Assembly (NCBI GenBank): GCA_002104945.1 | Contig: MCFH01000001.1 | Coordinates: 1,887,001 to 1,951,000 of the forward strand | Length of the DNA: 64,000 nt | Origin: Piromyces finnis | Taxonomy: Eukaryota > Neocallimastigomycota > Neocallimastigomycetes > Neocallimastigales > Neocallimastigaceae | Direction: 5' to 3' | Shown: positions 13,769-23,882 of the stretch, piece after piece | Layout: each line of letters starts with the position of its first letter | How positions within the stretch are numbered: position 1 is the first letter of the stretch | Translations under genes and position numbers: made by a program | The notes under the pieces: generated by a model | What the model was told of the DNA's origin: nothing | The model's database searches: none | Seen by the model: only the letters and a program-made list of their open reading frames with translations

Positions 13769-14350
13769 GAATTATAAAGAAAACAATTATCATTAATTAT
13801 TCTTAATTTATTATATAAACAATTATATATATATAAAAAAAAAAATAAATAAATATTAGATAAAATGATAAAAAGTAAATAAATAATTGTTTTTATTTTT
13901 TAATTATTTGATTTTCTTTTTTTCTTCTTACTTTATTTTATTTTTTTTAATTTTACTTATAGCTTTTTTTTTAAAAATATATATATATATATAAAAAGCT
14001 CTACTAGAATGTCAATCATTTATTCTATGCTATTGCTTTTTTATTATAATATTAGTATCATAAATAAAAAAAAAAAAAAAAAAGATATTATTTTCAAAGA
14101 AAATTATATTTAAAATATTTAAAATAATTAAATGTATCGGTTAGGTATGAATTATAATGAAAAAAAAAAAAGATATTATACAAATATTCATTATGTAACA
14201 AAAAATTTTTGTTTTTTTGTTTTAGTAGTATGAAATATGAAACATTTAAAACATTTGACATTAATTTTTGGAAAAAGATATATAAACAATAAAAAAAAAA
14301 AAAGTGTATATAATAAAACTTTAGGGTTCTGCGTTTTTTTTTTAGTGAAT
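13543..14350. other. Convergent intergenic region with A-rich tracts
   Basis: Spacer between the 3' ends of dolichol kinase (+) and the CAP-Gly gene (-). At about 13639-13771 it is dominated by A runs and AAAAT repeats, which would give poor read quality. No gene seen; the short reading frame near 14191 is read-through from low-complexity sequence. Confidence 0.5.
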
Positions 14351-17300
14351 TTATGTACTTGCTTCTTCATCCGAATCATCTGGTAATATATCACATAGCA
14401 TTAATATACTACTTGGTTTTAGTTTATCATGCCTTGAAGCATTGGTATTAATATTTAATGAAGTAGATTTCGTTTTATGAGTTGAATACTCCTTCATATA
14501 ATTATTTGTTAAAGAACGAGTTCTTGGAATCCGGTCAATACTAGGATAATTTTTATTACGTGAAACATCTGGATTACTATTAAAAGAAGAAGAACGTTCT
14601 AATAATTTCCTACTATCAATAAATTCTGGTCGACTATCTCTTCTAACTGGTGGCTGTAAGTCTATATTATTACTTGATTTAGATTGTGTAAAAGATTTAT
14701 TTATATCATAGGAATCAAGAAGTTGATTATATTCGTCTTCAAGATTCATATACTTTTCGAAAATCTTTTGATTTTCATTTTCTAATATATAATTTTTTTC
14801 TTCCAATTGTTTAGTTTTAAGTTTAGCATGTTCTAATTCTATAATTATATCTTCCATATCCATATCATTTAAAACTTTAACCTCTTCTAATTCTTCTCTT
14901 AAATCTTTAATTTCTAATTTCATTCTTTCAATTTCTATTTCTTTTTCATTTTCTTTTTTATCATCATTATCTTTTTCATTTTTTTGTTCAGATTGATCTT
15001 GATCACTTAAATGTTTTTCTTTGGAATTCTTTACCATCTCTGAAGATTCCATATTAATCATAAGATCTAAATCATCTTCTACTACAGAACCTACACTTTC
15101 TTGTTCATCAACCTTACAATTATTCTCATTAGCATTATTGGAAGAAACTTGAAGTTGAACTTGCCTCAAACTTTCTTTTAATTCTTCTATTTCCTTCTTA
15201 TATTTTTGAGACTGCAATTTTTCATGTTCAAGTTCATCCTTTAATTCATCTTTTTCCTTTAATAAAAGTTTATAAATTGGATCTTCATCACTATTTTTTC
15301 CCGCATATTCTTGCTTATTTTGTTCTTTAATATCTTCAATATAATCATTTAATTTTTCATTCTTTTCTTTTAACCTTAATACTTCTTCATCATAGTCTTC
15401 TTTTAGTTCTTTGAGATCCTTTTCAAGAGCAGTAATATTCTGAAGAAGTACGCTTTTTTCTTCTTCGAATTCACTTTTCAATTTATCAATTTCCTCTATA
15501 TTTTCACTTCGTAATTGTAATATAATATTATTTGATTCTTTTTCTTTTTCCTGTTTCTCTTCTTCAATATGCTTAATTTCATCTTCTGATTTTTGTAACT
15601 TTTCCTTATATTCAATTTTAAGTTTACTCATTTCTTGTTCAAATTCTTCAATTCTTTTTTCGTATTTCTCCTTTAAATGTGTCATTTCTTGATTGGCATT
15701 ACAAACTCCTGAATGTTCATTTTCCTTCATATCTTCTAATGAACGATTTAAGAGTTGATTTTTCTCTTTTAATACAGATATCTTTTCTTCATAGCCATCC
15801 AACAAATTTTGAGATTCTTCTTTTAATTTCTTTATATCATCAAGATAAGATTGCTTTCTTTTTTCAAATTCTTCTTTCAACTTATTTATTTCTTCAATAT
15901 TTTCACTTCTCAAATTAAAAAGCATTTCATTAGTTTCTTTTTGTTGCTTGTTACTATCTTCTGTCATTTTCGATATTATATCTTCAGATATTTTTAGTTT
16001 ATCTTGATATTCATTGCGTATACTTTCTATTAATTTATCAGAATCATTAATTTCCTTTTCATATGTTTCCTTCAATTTTAATAATTCATCATTAGATTCA
16101 GATAATTGTCTTTGATAATCTTTTATTACAGAATTATTTGAATCTTCAATTCTACTTTTTTCCTTTTTCAATTTATCCAATTGATCTACCAGTTCTTGTA
16201 TTTCATTCTTTAAATGTTCCTCTTTTTCATTATAATTTCTCTTTAAGTTTGAAATTTCAATAGCACGATCTTCTTCAAGTGAATGATTACTATTCTGAAT
16301 TTGTTCAAGACTTTGTTTATATTCTTCATTTCTTTTTATTATTTCATTTTCTTTATCTTTCATTTGTTTTTCAAAGTAATAAACCTTATCATTAGCATTT
16401 TCCAATTTATCTTGGAGTTCATTTATTTTTACTTCAAATTGCTCTATCATTTCCTTATTACAATCCATTGAGTTTTGCCAATCTTTTTTAGCACTTTGAA
16501 GATCATCTTGAGATTTATCAAGTTGATCTTTGAGACATTGATTCTCTTTTTGGACTTCTTCAAGTTTAATAAGTGCATTGGAATTTTCTTCAATTGTTTT
16601 ATTTAGGTCAGCAATCTCTTTGCGTAAGGTAATAGTTTCTTTAACCTCTTGATCATAGGCATTTTGTTTATCAAAAAAGCGATTTTCTAAATCATTATAA
16701 TCTTTTTGAATTTTAGTAATTTTTTTCTTAAGATCCTTTATTTCATTATTTAATTTTTTGGATTCATTTTGTGAAATAATAGCAGAAGTATCTAATAATT
16801 CTTGCTTTTCATTTAACTCTAATTCTTTTAAAGATATTAATTCTTTGAAATCTTCTAGTTTTATTTTAATTTGTTTAATATCCTCTTCATAAGTAAAACA
16901 TTCATCTTCCTTTTCAGAAATTTGTTGCTCTAAATGTATTTTGACATCATTTAAGCTTTTAATTTTTTCTTCAAATTCGTATTTTTCCTCATTTAAACTC
17001 AATACCTTTTCATCCAACTGATAAAGCTCTTCATTTAATTTATTGACTTGAGTGTCCAATTGTTCTTCCAACTTTTTCATCTCCTCTCTCAAATTATTAT
17101 TTTCTTCTTGAAGTTTTTTAGATTCTTCTTCAAAATTTTCCTTCTCAACCTTTGTAATTTCTAATTCTAACTTTAATTCACTACACTCCTCCTGAAGGCG
17201 TTCTAATTCTGTTACACAACTTATGACATTTAGTTTACAATCTTCATTTTCTTTTTCTAATTGATCTAGTTTATCAGTAAGTTCACTTAATAATTGATAA

Positions 17301-19993
17301 TATTCTTGTGATTGTTTTGTTAAAAATTCAATTTCCTGCTTTAATCTTCCTTCAGATTGATCAGATTCATTAAGAGTCTTTTCCATATCTTCAACGAGAC
17401 CATTAAACTTTCTTATACTTTCCTCTTTAACAATATTACGTTCTTCTTTTAGTTTTTCGATAGTTATTTCTAAATTTTTTATGTGATCATCTGCTTGTTC
17501 TAAAGCCATTTCCTGTTGATTGAACTGATTGTTAAAATGAGCTTCAACTTTTTGATGATGATCATCCAATTCAAATAATTCATTTTCAAGTGATTTTATT
17601 TGAAGACTTAACTCTTGGCATTGTTGTTCATAATGTTTTGCTAAATTATTTGCTGCCTCTATTTCTTGTGCTGCCTCTTCCCTTTGTCTTTGATTATCTT
17701 GATCCATTTGATAAGATATTTGTTTCATTTCTTCAATGACATTTTCTAAATCTTCTCTCTCTAACAGTAATTGATTTTTATTCATAGTAAATTCTTGTTC
17801 CATAATTTCTTTTTCATTTCTAGATTCTTCTGTGAATATATCAAAATCTTCTTTCAATCTATTATATTCATCTGATACTATATTATATTGCTCAAAATAA
17901 TATTTAAATTTACTTTCTATTTCATCCAATTTTTTTGATTTTTCTTTTATATCTTCATGAAGTTGATTCATATTATCTTGATAATTTTGTTGAATATCAT
18001 CTTTTTTAGATCTAAAATTTTCAAACATATCTTCTAAAGAGTTTTTTTCATCTAATAATAAATTCATTTTATTTTCAGTAATATTTAATTTTTCTTGCAA
18101 TTCTTTAGATTCTTCTTTTGTTTTAATTAATTCGTGTGTTAATTCTGCAATAATTTTTTTAGATTCTTGATCATCTTCTTTATTCTCATTAGAATTTATT
18201 GAATTTTGTTGGGTAAAACGATCAATTAAAGTTTGAAATTTATCTAATGAATAACGCATTTCTTCAGATGTATTATTCATATAATCTTTTTCTTGTTCAT
18301 ATAAATCTTTTATTGATTCTTGATCAGTAAATTTTATACTTTTTTGTGAATTAAATGAATTTCTTCTTTCGTTTTTTAACTTTGTTGAACCTTTTAAATC
18401 GAAATAAAGAGATTTACTAGTCTTTAATGTTTTTGGAGAAACTATATCGGCTGACTTAGTTTTAGAAATACTAAATGAATTAGAATGAACCCTAGATTTC
18501 AAAGGCACATTTTTATTATTAAAATTATTATTATTATTATTATTATCTATCTGTTGATTAAAACCTAATAATGATTTTTGATTATTTGTTATATTGGATC
18601 TTGGTGATGTTGGGCTTAAAGGTGGATAATCTTTATTAATAATGGAATTTGATAAATTTCCCAAAGTTGGAGACTCTGCAATATTAAAAGAGCTATTTTT
18701 ATTTTGGGAAAGGGTATTAATATCAAAACTATTACGTTTTTGACTTGATTTCCGTGAAATAGGTGATACAGGTGTAGAATTAGAAAGATTAATAATAGCA
18801 TTTTTACTTGTATTAAAGTTTGATATTATTGAGGATCGCTTTTTATCTTGTGGAGAACCATTTATTGTGATTGATGAAATTGAATACTTTTCAGAAAGAA
18901 AATCTTCATCGAATCGGCCAACAGCCTCCTCACTTGTATTTGCTTCATAATTTTCATTAACTTTAATAGTATCATCCTCACAACTACTATCATTCCCAAT
19001 ATCTGTACTTAATTTCTCTTCATTAATTTTATTACTTATATTATCAGTATATTTCTTTTGAGAATTTGTTTCCTTAAATTCATTAAAAATTTCTTTTTTA
19101 TTATAGTTTATTGAATAATTATTATCTGAATTCTCTGATTCTACTTGAAAAGATTTTTTATTTATCTTTTTTGGACTTTGAACAGGAGAAAGAATACTAC
19201 TTTGAAAACTATTATCATTATTCGTAGGGGAATTACGATTAGAACTGTATAAACTACTTGAAGAATTTGGGCTTCTATGTGATAAAAGTTTCGATGAATT
19301 TTTTGTCTTGGTCATTTTTTGACCATTTAATGATAACGTAGAACTTGTAAGTTTCGAATTACTAGGTGTCTTTGGTGGTTTAGCATCTGTTGATCCTATT
19401 GATGTAGATGATTGGGAATAGGAACTATTCAATTTAGATAGTGAATCTGATCTATTGCCAATTTTACTTTTAAATGATGTTTTTAAATTATTTTCAAGTT
19501 TTGACTTTGCTTTAATATCTGTATTTATTTTTATATTATTTTTATTTCTTGTACTACTTTCTTTATTAGTATTAGACGCTTCAGAAGATGCATCATCCAA
19601 ATTAAAATCTCTATTAATCTTTTCAACAGCTGCTATTGGAATAAATAAACCAGTTGCAGGAGGACATTTAAAATATGTTACACCCATAACTGTACCATTA
19701 TTTTTTCCAGCACCACGTTTGTCTAATTCTACACCTACCCACACGCCTGTTTTAAATTTTGTTTCTCCAACATATCTTACTATTCCCTTTTGGTTTGTTG
19801 ATTTTATAAATACATAATCGTCAACATTTACTTCAAAACTATTTATATTCCTTTGAGAATTCTTTTTATTTGTCTCCATCTTTGGAGAATAAGATGAATT
19901 TATTTTCGTTGAATATTTCAAACCACCAATTTTTGGTGATGTTAATTTAAAACTATTTTTTGTTGCTACTCCGAATGTAGGTAATTTCGACAT
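14351..19993 (-). CDS. CAP-Gly microtubule plus-end protein with long coiled coil (CLIP-like)
   Basis: An uninterrupted 1880-residue reading frame in one exon, unlike its intron-rich neighbours. Residues ~54-126 form one CAP-Gly domain: YVFIKSTNQKGIVRYVG, then TGVWVGVELDKRGAGKNNG and TYFKCPPATGLFIP. GKNNG stands where GKNDG is usual in the groove that binds EEY/F tails. Residues ~130-590 are Ser/Asn-rich and probably disordered, likely the basic microtubule-binding region. Residues ~590-1740 are nearly continuous Glu/Lys/Leu heptads, so a long parallel coiled-coil dimer is expected. The extreme N-terminus MSKLPTFG contains an SxLP motif that may bind EB1. No second CAP-Gly, zinc knuckle or dynactin p150 domain is visible. 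A CLIP-170/Bik1-type tracking protein is the best guess; the family is secure, the orthology is not. Confidence 0.9.
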   Translation of the reverse strand: MSKLPTFGVATKNSFKLTSPKIGGLKYSTKINSSYSPKMETNKKNSQRNINSFEVNVDDYVFIKSTNQKGIVRYVGETKFKTGVWVGVELDKRGAGKNNGTVMGVTYFKCPPATGLFIPIAAVEKINRDFNLDDASSEASNTNKESSTRNKNNIKINTDIKAKSKLENNLKTSFKSKIGNRSDSLSKLNSSYSQSSTSIGSTDAKPPKTPSNSKLTSSTLSLNGQKMTKTKNSSKLLSHRSPNSSSSLYSSNRNSPTNNDNSFQSSILSPVQSPKKINKKSFQVESENSDNNYSINYNKKEIFNEFKETNSQKKYTDNISNKINEEKLSTDIGNDSSCEDDTIKVNENYEANTSEEAVGRFDEDFLSEKYSISSITINGSPQDKKRSSIISNFNTSKNAIINLSNSTPVSPISRKSSQKRNSFDINTLSQNKNSSFNIAESPTLGNLSNSIINKDYPPLSPTSPRSNITNNQKSLLGFNQQIDNNNNNNNFNNKNVPLKSRVHSNSFSISKTKSADIVSPKTLKTSKSLYFDLKGSTKLKNERRNSFNSQKSIKFTDQESIKDLYEQEKDYMNNTSEEMRYSLDKFQTLIDRFTQQNSINSNENKEDDQESKKIIAELTHELIKTKEESKELQEKLNITENKMNLLLDEKNSLEDMFENFRSKKDDIQQNYQDNMNQLHEDIKEKSKKLDEIESKFKYYFEQYNIVSDEYNRLKEDFDIFTEESRNEKEIMEQEFTMNKNQLLLEREDLENVIEEMKQISYQMDQDNQRQREEAAQEIEAANNLAKHYEQQCQELSLQIKSLENELFELDDHHQKVEAHFNNQFNQQEMALEQADDHIKNLEITIEKLKEERNIVKEESIRKFNGLVEDMEKTLNESDQSEGRLKQEIEFLTKQSQEYYQLLSELTDKLDQLEKENEDCKLNVISCVTELERLQEECSELKLELEITKVEKENFEEESKKLQEENNNLREEMKKLEEQLDTQVNKLNEELYQLDEKVLSLNEEKYEFEEKIKSLNDVKIHLEQQISEKEDECFTYEEDIKQIKIKLEDFKELISLKELELNEKQELLDTSAIISQNESKKLNNEIKDLKKKITKIQKDYNDLENRFFDKQNAYDQEVKETITLRKEIADLNKTIEENSNALIKLEEVQKENQCLKDQLDKSQDDLQSAKKDWQNSMDCNKEMIEQFEVKINELQDKLENANDKVYYFEKQMKDKENEIIKRNEEYKQSLEQIQNSNHSLEEDRAIEISNLKRNYNEKEEHLKNEIQELVDQLDKLKKEKSRIEDSNNSVIKDYQRQLSESNDELLKLKETYEKEINDSDKLIESIRNEYQDKLKISEDIISKMTEDSNKQQKETNEMLFNLRSENIEEINKLKEEFEKRKQSYLDDIKKLKEESQNLLDGYEEKISVLKEKNQLLNRSLEDMKENEHSGVCNANQEMTHLKEKYEKRIEEFEQEMSKLKIEYKEKLQKSEDEIKHIEEEKQEKEKESNNIILQLRSENIEEIDKLKSEFEEEKSVLLQNITALEKDLKELKEDYDEEVLRLKEKNEKLNDYIEDIKEQNKQEYAGKNSDEDPIYKLLLKEKDELKDELEHEKLQSQKYKKEIEELKESLRQVQLQVSSNNANENNCKVDEQESVGSVVEDDLDLMINMESSEMVKNSKEKHLSDQDQSEQKNEKDNDDKKENEKEIEIERMKLEIKDLREELEEVKVLNDMDMEDIIIELEHAKLKTKQLEEKNYILENENQKIFEKYMNLEDEYNQLLDSYDINKSFTQSKSSNNIDLQPPVRRDSRPEFIDSRKLLERSSSFNSNPDVSRNKNYPSIDRIPRTRSLTNNYMKEYSTHKTKSTSLNINTNASRHDKLKPSSILMLCDILPDDSDEEAST

Positions 19994-21457
19994 GGTATCA
20001 ATATATGTTATACTTTTAAAGATAAATAAAATAAATATTATAAATTATATATATTTGGAATTTTATATGAAAATATAATATAATTAAAATTTTTATAAAT
20101 TATAAATAGAATCAATGATAATTTCTTTATATTTATTTTATTTGATATAAATATTATTAAAGAAGAAATTTCTATATTCAATAATAAATATGTTAAAATT
20201 ATGATTATTATTAAATAAATTATATTTTAAAATATAATACCTTTTTATATGTTTTAGTAATTGTTTGTTCTTTTATTTAATTATTTTATTTATTTTTTAA
20301 AATTATTATTTTATAATAATTAACAATATTTATAATATTTTTACTTTCATTGTTAAATTAGGTTTTGTTAATTAGAATGGTAATAGATTTTTATAAATTT
20401 TGTTTTATACGAGAATTATAATAATAAAATTAAATAATCTCGAAATTAGTTTTTATTTTATTTATTTTATATATATATATATTATATAACTTTTATTTTA
20501 TTTTAACAATATATTAAAAAAATGATATATAAAAAATACTAAAATGTATATTATTGTTTTAAATGTTATCCCCACCCAACCAAGTTATCTTCATATAAAA
20601 AAATGAATTAAAAAAAATAACTGGTATTGTTTATATATTCTTCAAAGCTCTGTGAGTTTATTGATCTATATATTCTTTATTAATTAATAATATAACATAT
20701 ATACAAATTACACAATTGGATTAAAATATTATTTTTTGATGCATTATAAAGTATTTGACCCTTCTCTTTTATACGATATTTAATAAAAAAAATATTATTT
20801 TATTATTATTCATTTATAATCTTTTAAATAAAAATAATTATTTTATTTTAAAGAAAATAAAATAAATAAGAGAAAAAAGGGTTTGATTAAAAATTATAAC
20901 TTTTTTTTAAAATAAAAAAAAAAAAGAAAAGAATTAAAATTATTTTAAAATACATATATTGAAAACTGGAAGAGTTTAGTATTTTTTTTAATATTTAATA
21001 TTCTTATTAAAACAAAAATTTTAATAGAAAAAAGGAGAATTTTAATATAAATTATAGTTTATTAATAAATTAATATATATTAATATTTGAATATATTAAT
21101 AATATAAGAAGAATTAAAAAAATATATAAATTTCAATTTATTATTCTTTCAATAAATTAATGATATTTAATTAAAAAGAAAATTGAAAATAACTTTATTT
21201 ATTATGAAAAACATAAATAATAAATCAAATTAATAAAATGCTTAAATTATTTAAACAATTCAATACATTATAATAATTATAATATATTGGAATATTTTTA
21301 TTTATTTTAAGTATAATATTTGTTTTATATTGTTAATTTTAGCCAAAGATTTTTGATTTATATATGGATATTTTAAAAACTCAATATAAAAAATAAATAT
21401 TATTAAATATAATTAAATATATTAAATATTTTATACCACATCAAAAAAGAGAATGAT

Positions 21458-21512
21458 GGATGAGCTTCATTTAAATCCATTTCATTTCACATAATAAAAT
21501 AAGCTCTGATCC
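21458..21512 (+). other. Hairpin with 10-bp stem, possible small RNA
   Basis: GGATGAGCTT at 21458-21467 pairs with AAGCTC..ATCC at 21501-21512, with a two-base bulge and a loop of about 33 bases. An imperfect C-box-like ATGATGG precedes and a CTGA lies in the 3' arm, so a C/D snoRNA was considered, but the box placement is not right. Weak candidate only. Confidence 0.2.
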
Positions 21513-22031
21513 TGAGTAACAAGATATTTTAAAAATCATTAATAACAATTACATATAAAAGTAAAAAAAAGTTTCAATTCAATTTCATACTTATATGAAG
21601 AAAGTATATATTTATACTAAATAAAATCAAAAAAATTAGTCACTAAAATTATAAAGGAACAATATGTCATCAAAAAAAAAAAGGAGGATAATTAATTTAT
21701 TATATATATTATTACTCAATAATTATAAAGTGGAAAAAAAAAACATTTATTTAATTAATCAATATTAGCAATAACTTAATATTTAAAATAAACAATTTTT
21801 ATAATTTATTATTTTTTATATTATTTAAATAGTTATTTAAACAATATATACAATTTTTCTATTAATAAGCAATCCTTTTTAATATGCGGATTATACAATT
21901 ATAATTTTATTAATAGTAATATCACACTGAAGAGAAAAAAAACTAATATATATTATAATATAAAAAAGGCATTAGTTTTTTTTTATATATAGTATATATA
22001 ATTTTAAAAAAAAAATGAATACAAAAAAAAA

Positions 22032-22066
22032 AAAACCACAGCCAAGGGAACGAGCTTGGCATAATC

Positions 22067-22103
<37 letters not shown>

Positions 22104-22150
22104 TTGACATTGTGAAAGAACTTAGAGGGAGCTTCGGCGATCTTGAAATA
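22032..22150 (+). pseudogene. Truncated nuclear 28S rRNA fragment
   Basis: About 115 bases of clearly non-A/T-rich sequence match the conserved part of 28S rRNA near the peptidyl-transferase region. The landmarks AGCCAAGGGAACG, AATCAGCGGGGAAAGAAG, CCCTGTTGAGCTTGACTC and TTGACATTGTGAA occur in order on the plus strand. After TTAGAGG the normal continuation (GTGTAGAATAAGTG in yeast, recalled) is missing, and GGAGCTTCGGCG follows directly, so a small internal deletion is likely. It starts after an A run and ends in a T run. No other rRNA sequence is nearby, so it is an isolated insert rather than part of an rDNA unit. The reading frame across it is spurious. Confidence 0.85.
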
Positions 22151-23397
22151 ATTTTTTTTATTATGATTTGTTATTTTAAAGATTAAGTATTTCATATTTT
22201 GAATTTTCCAAAAATATATATATTTACATATAAATTTTCTATTTTTATTTGAGTCATAAAATTTTATTTAATATATATTTTTAATTTGTGTAATGTATGT
22301 TAATGAATATTGAGAACTTTATCCATATTTATTTTATATATTTTTAAATACTTAAATATATTAAAAAAACATCCTTAAATATATGGTATATAAAAGATTT
22401 TATTTCTAGTTTTTTCAAAGATTTATAATCAACATAATTATATATTATTATTAAAATTTATATAATTTTTGTTATTAATTTAATGAGGATTTTATTGAAT
22501 ATTTAACCACATTATTTTTATATTTTGTTTAATTAAATATTTTATATCTACATTTTATAATTTAAGTATTCATATAAAAAAAATAGTAATAAAAAAATAC
22601 ATATCTTTAACCATAATTTTGGAAACTATTCATTTGCAAATTGTGTAACATATTCAAATTTAATTGGCTTTATTATTAATTAAAGTTATAATGAAGAAAA
22701 AATAAATTAATTTATAAAATACAGAATTTTTTCACAAAATAATTAATTTTAAAATTTTAACATAATAATTATTTTGTCGTTTTATTCATTTAACAACAAA
22801 ATATGAAAAACGCTTATTTAATTAATGTATTATGCTAATTGTAATAATATTTAGTTGGCTATAGCTTTTAATAGAAACATATTTAATAATAAAAAATTGG
22901 CATTATTCCTATATTTAAATACATTTAATTCATTACTTTGGTAATATAAACTACAATTATTAATAATTAGTAAATGAGTTTTGATTTATGATCTTGGTTG
23001 AAATTTTTGATATCTTAATAAATATTTTATTAAAAAATATTTTTTATGCATAAAACTTTAATTTATTATTGATGTTTATATAGTTATGTTCATTTATTAA
23101 TTCAAAATTTACATTCAATATTTATAATATTATTATATATTTACACTATTAAAGATTGTTAATACATAATACGTTAATATACCATATATATATTGAAATA
23201 ACATTTAAAAAAGCTATTATATAATTTATTTCTAGCATACAGAACTATAGTATAATCCATTGATGTAATTTATAATTGAAATATTTTACTAATATAAAAA
23301 AAAAACATGGTTTAATTTGATAAATTGTTATTCTCAAAGCTACTAAATTTATCTAAAAAAAAAAAATATAAAAATAATGAATTATTAATATAAAGTA

Positions 23398-23476
23398 ATC
23401 ACATGATTTACATTTTATTATTATTAAGATTCCATTAATGGTTAAATAAAATTATTATATATTGTATCATGTGACC
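23398..23476. promoter_or_regulatory. Paired inverted ATCACATGAT / ATCATGTGAC motifs
   Basis: Two CACATG-core sites in opposite orientation about 60 bases apart, roughly 400 bases upstream of the SUMO protease start. Such cores can bind basic helix-loop-helix factors. Suggestive only. Confidence 0.25.
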
Positions 23477-23882
23477 TCTCTATATTATTTTTATTTTTTT
23501 TATTTTTTTTACTTCAATTTTTACCATTTAATTTTATTTTTTATATCAAATTGAAAAGTTATAATTAAGAAGTTGTTTGAAGTGAAAGCGAGCGAATATT
23601 AATTAATTATAATAATAAAAATATAATAAAAATAATAAAAAAAAAAAGAAGGAATTTATTTATATTAATAATAAAATAGATGAATTGTTCAAGTGTTGAA
23701 TTGAATTGCACAGTTTTCTCACAGATAAACAGAACAGGGCGGGTTTAAAACAAAAAAAGAAAAAGAAAAATAGAAACATTAGTGTACAATAAAATTAAAC
23801 AACTTTCATTATTTATATTAATAAAGAAATTAATATTTAAAGTCATTAAAATAAATAAAAATATAATAAATAAAAAGTTATA

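Larger units (their letters stand above)
19994..23882. other. Large gene-poor region between divergent genes
   Basis: Nearly 3.9 kb of A/T-rich DNA. It contains the 28S rRNA fragment (about 22032-22150), a hairpin candidate at 21458-21512, a pair of inverted ATCACATGAT motifs at 23398 and 23467, and a more mixed-composition stretch at 23575-23760 that is probably the 5' leader of the SUMO protease gene. No protein gene found. Confidence 0.5.

Noticed and set aside
19455-19817. Plus-strand 120-codon frame
   Set aside because: Antisense of the CAP-Gly domain coding region, which is unmistakable on the minus strand.
21451-21512. C/D-box snoRNA
   Set aside because: The D-like CTGA lies inside the stem rather than after it, and there is no terminal stem joining the boxes, so only a generic hairpin is reported.
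22004-22195. Minus-strand 63-codon reading frame with a Phe-rich end
   Set aside because: It runs antisense across the 28S rRNA fragment; the apparent protein is a by-product of rRNA sequence and flanking T runs.
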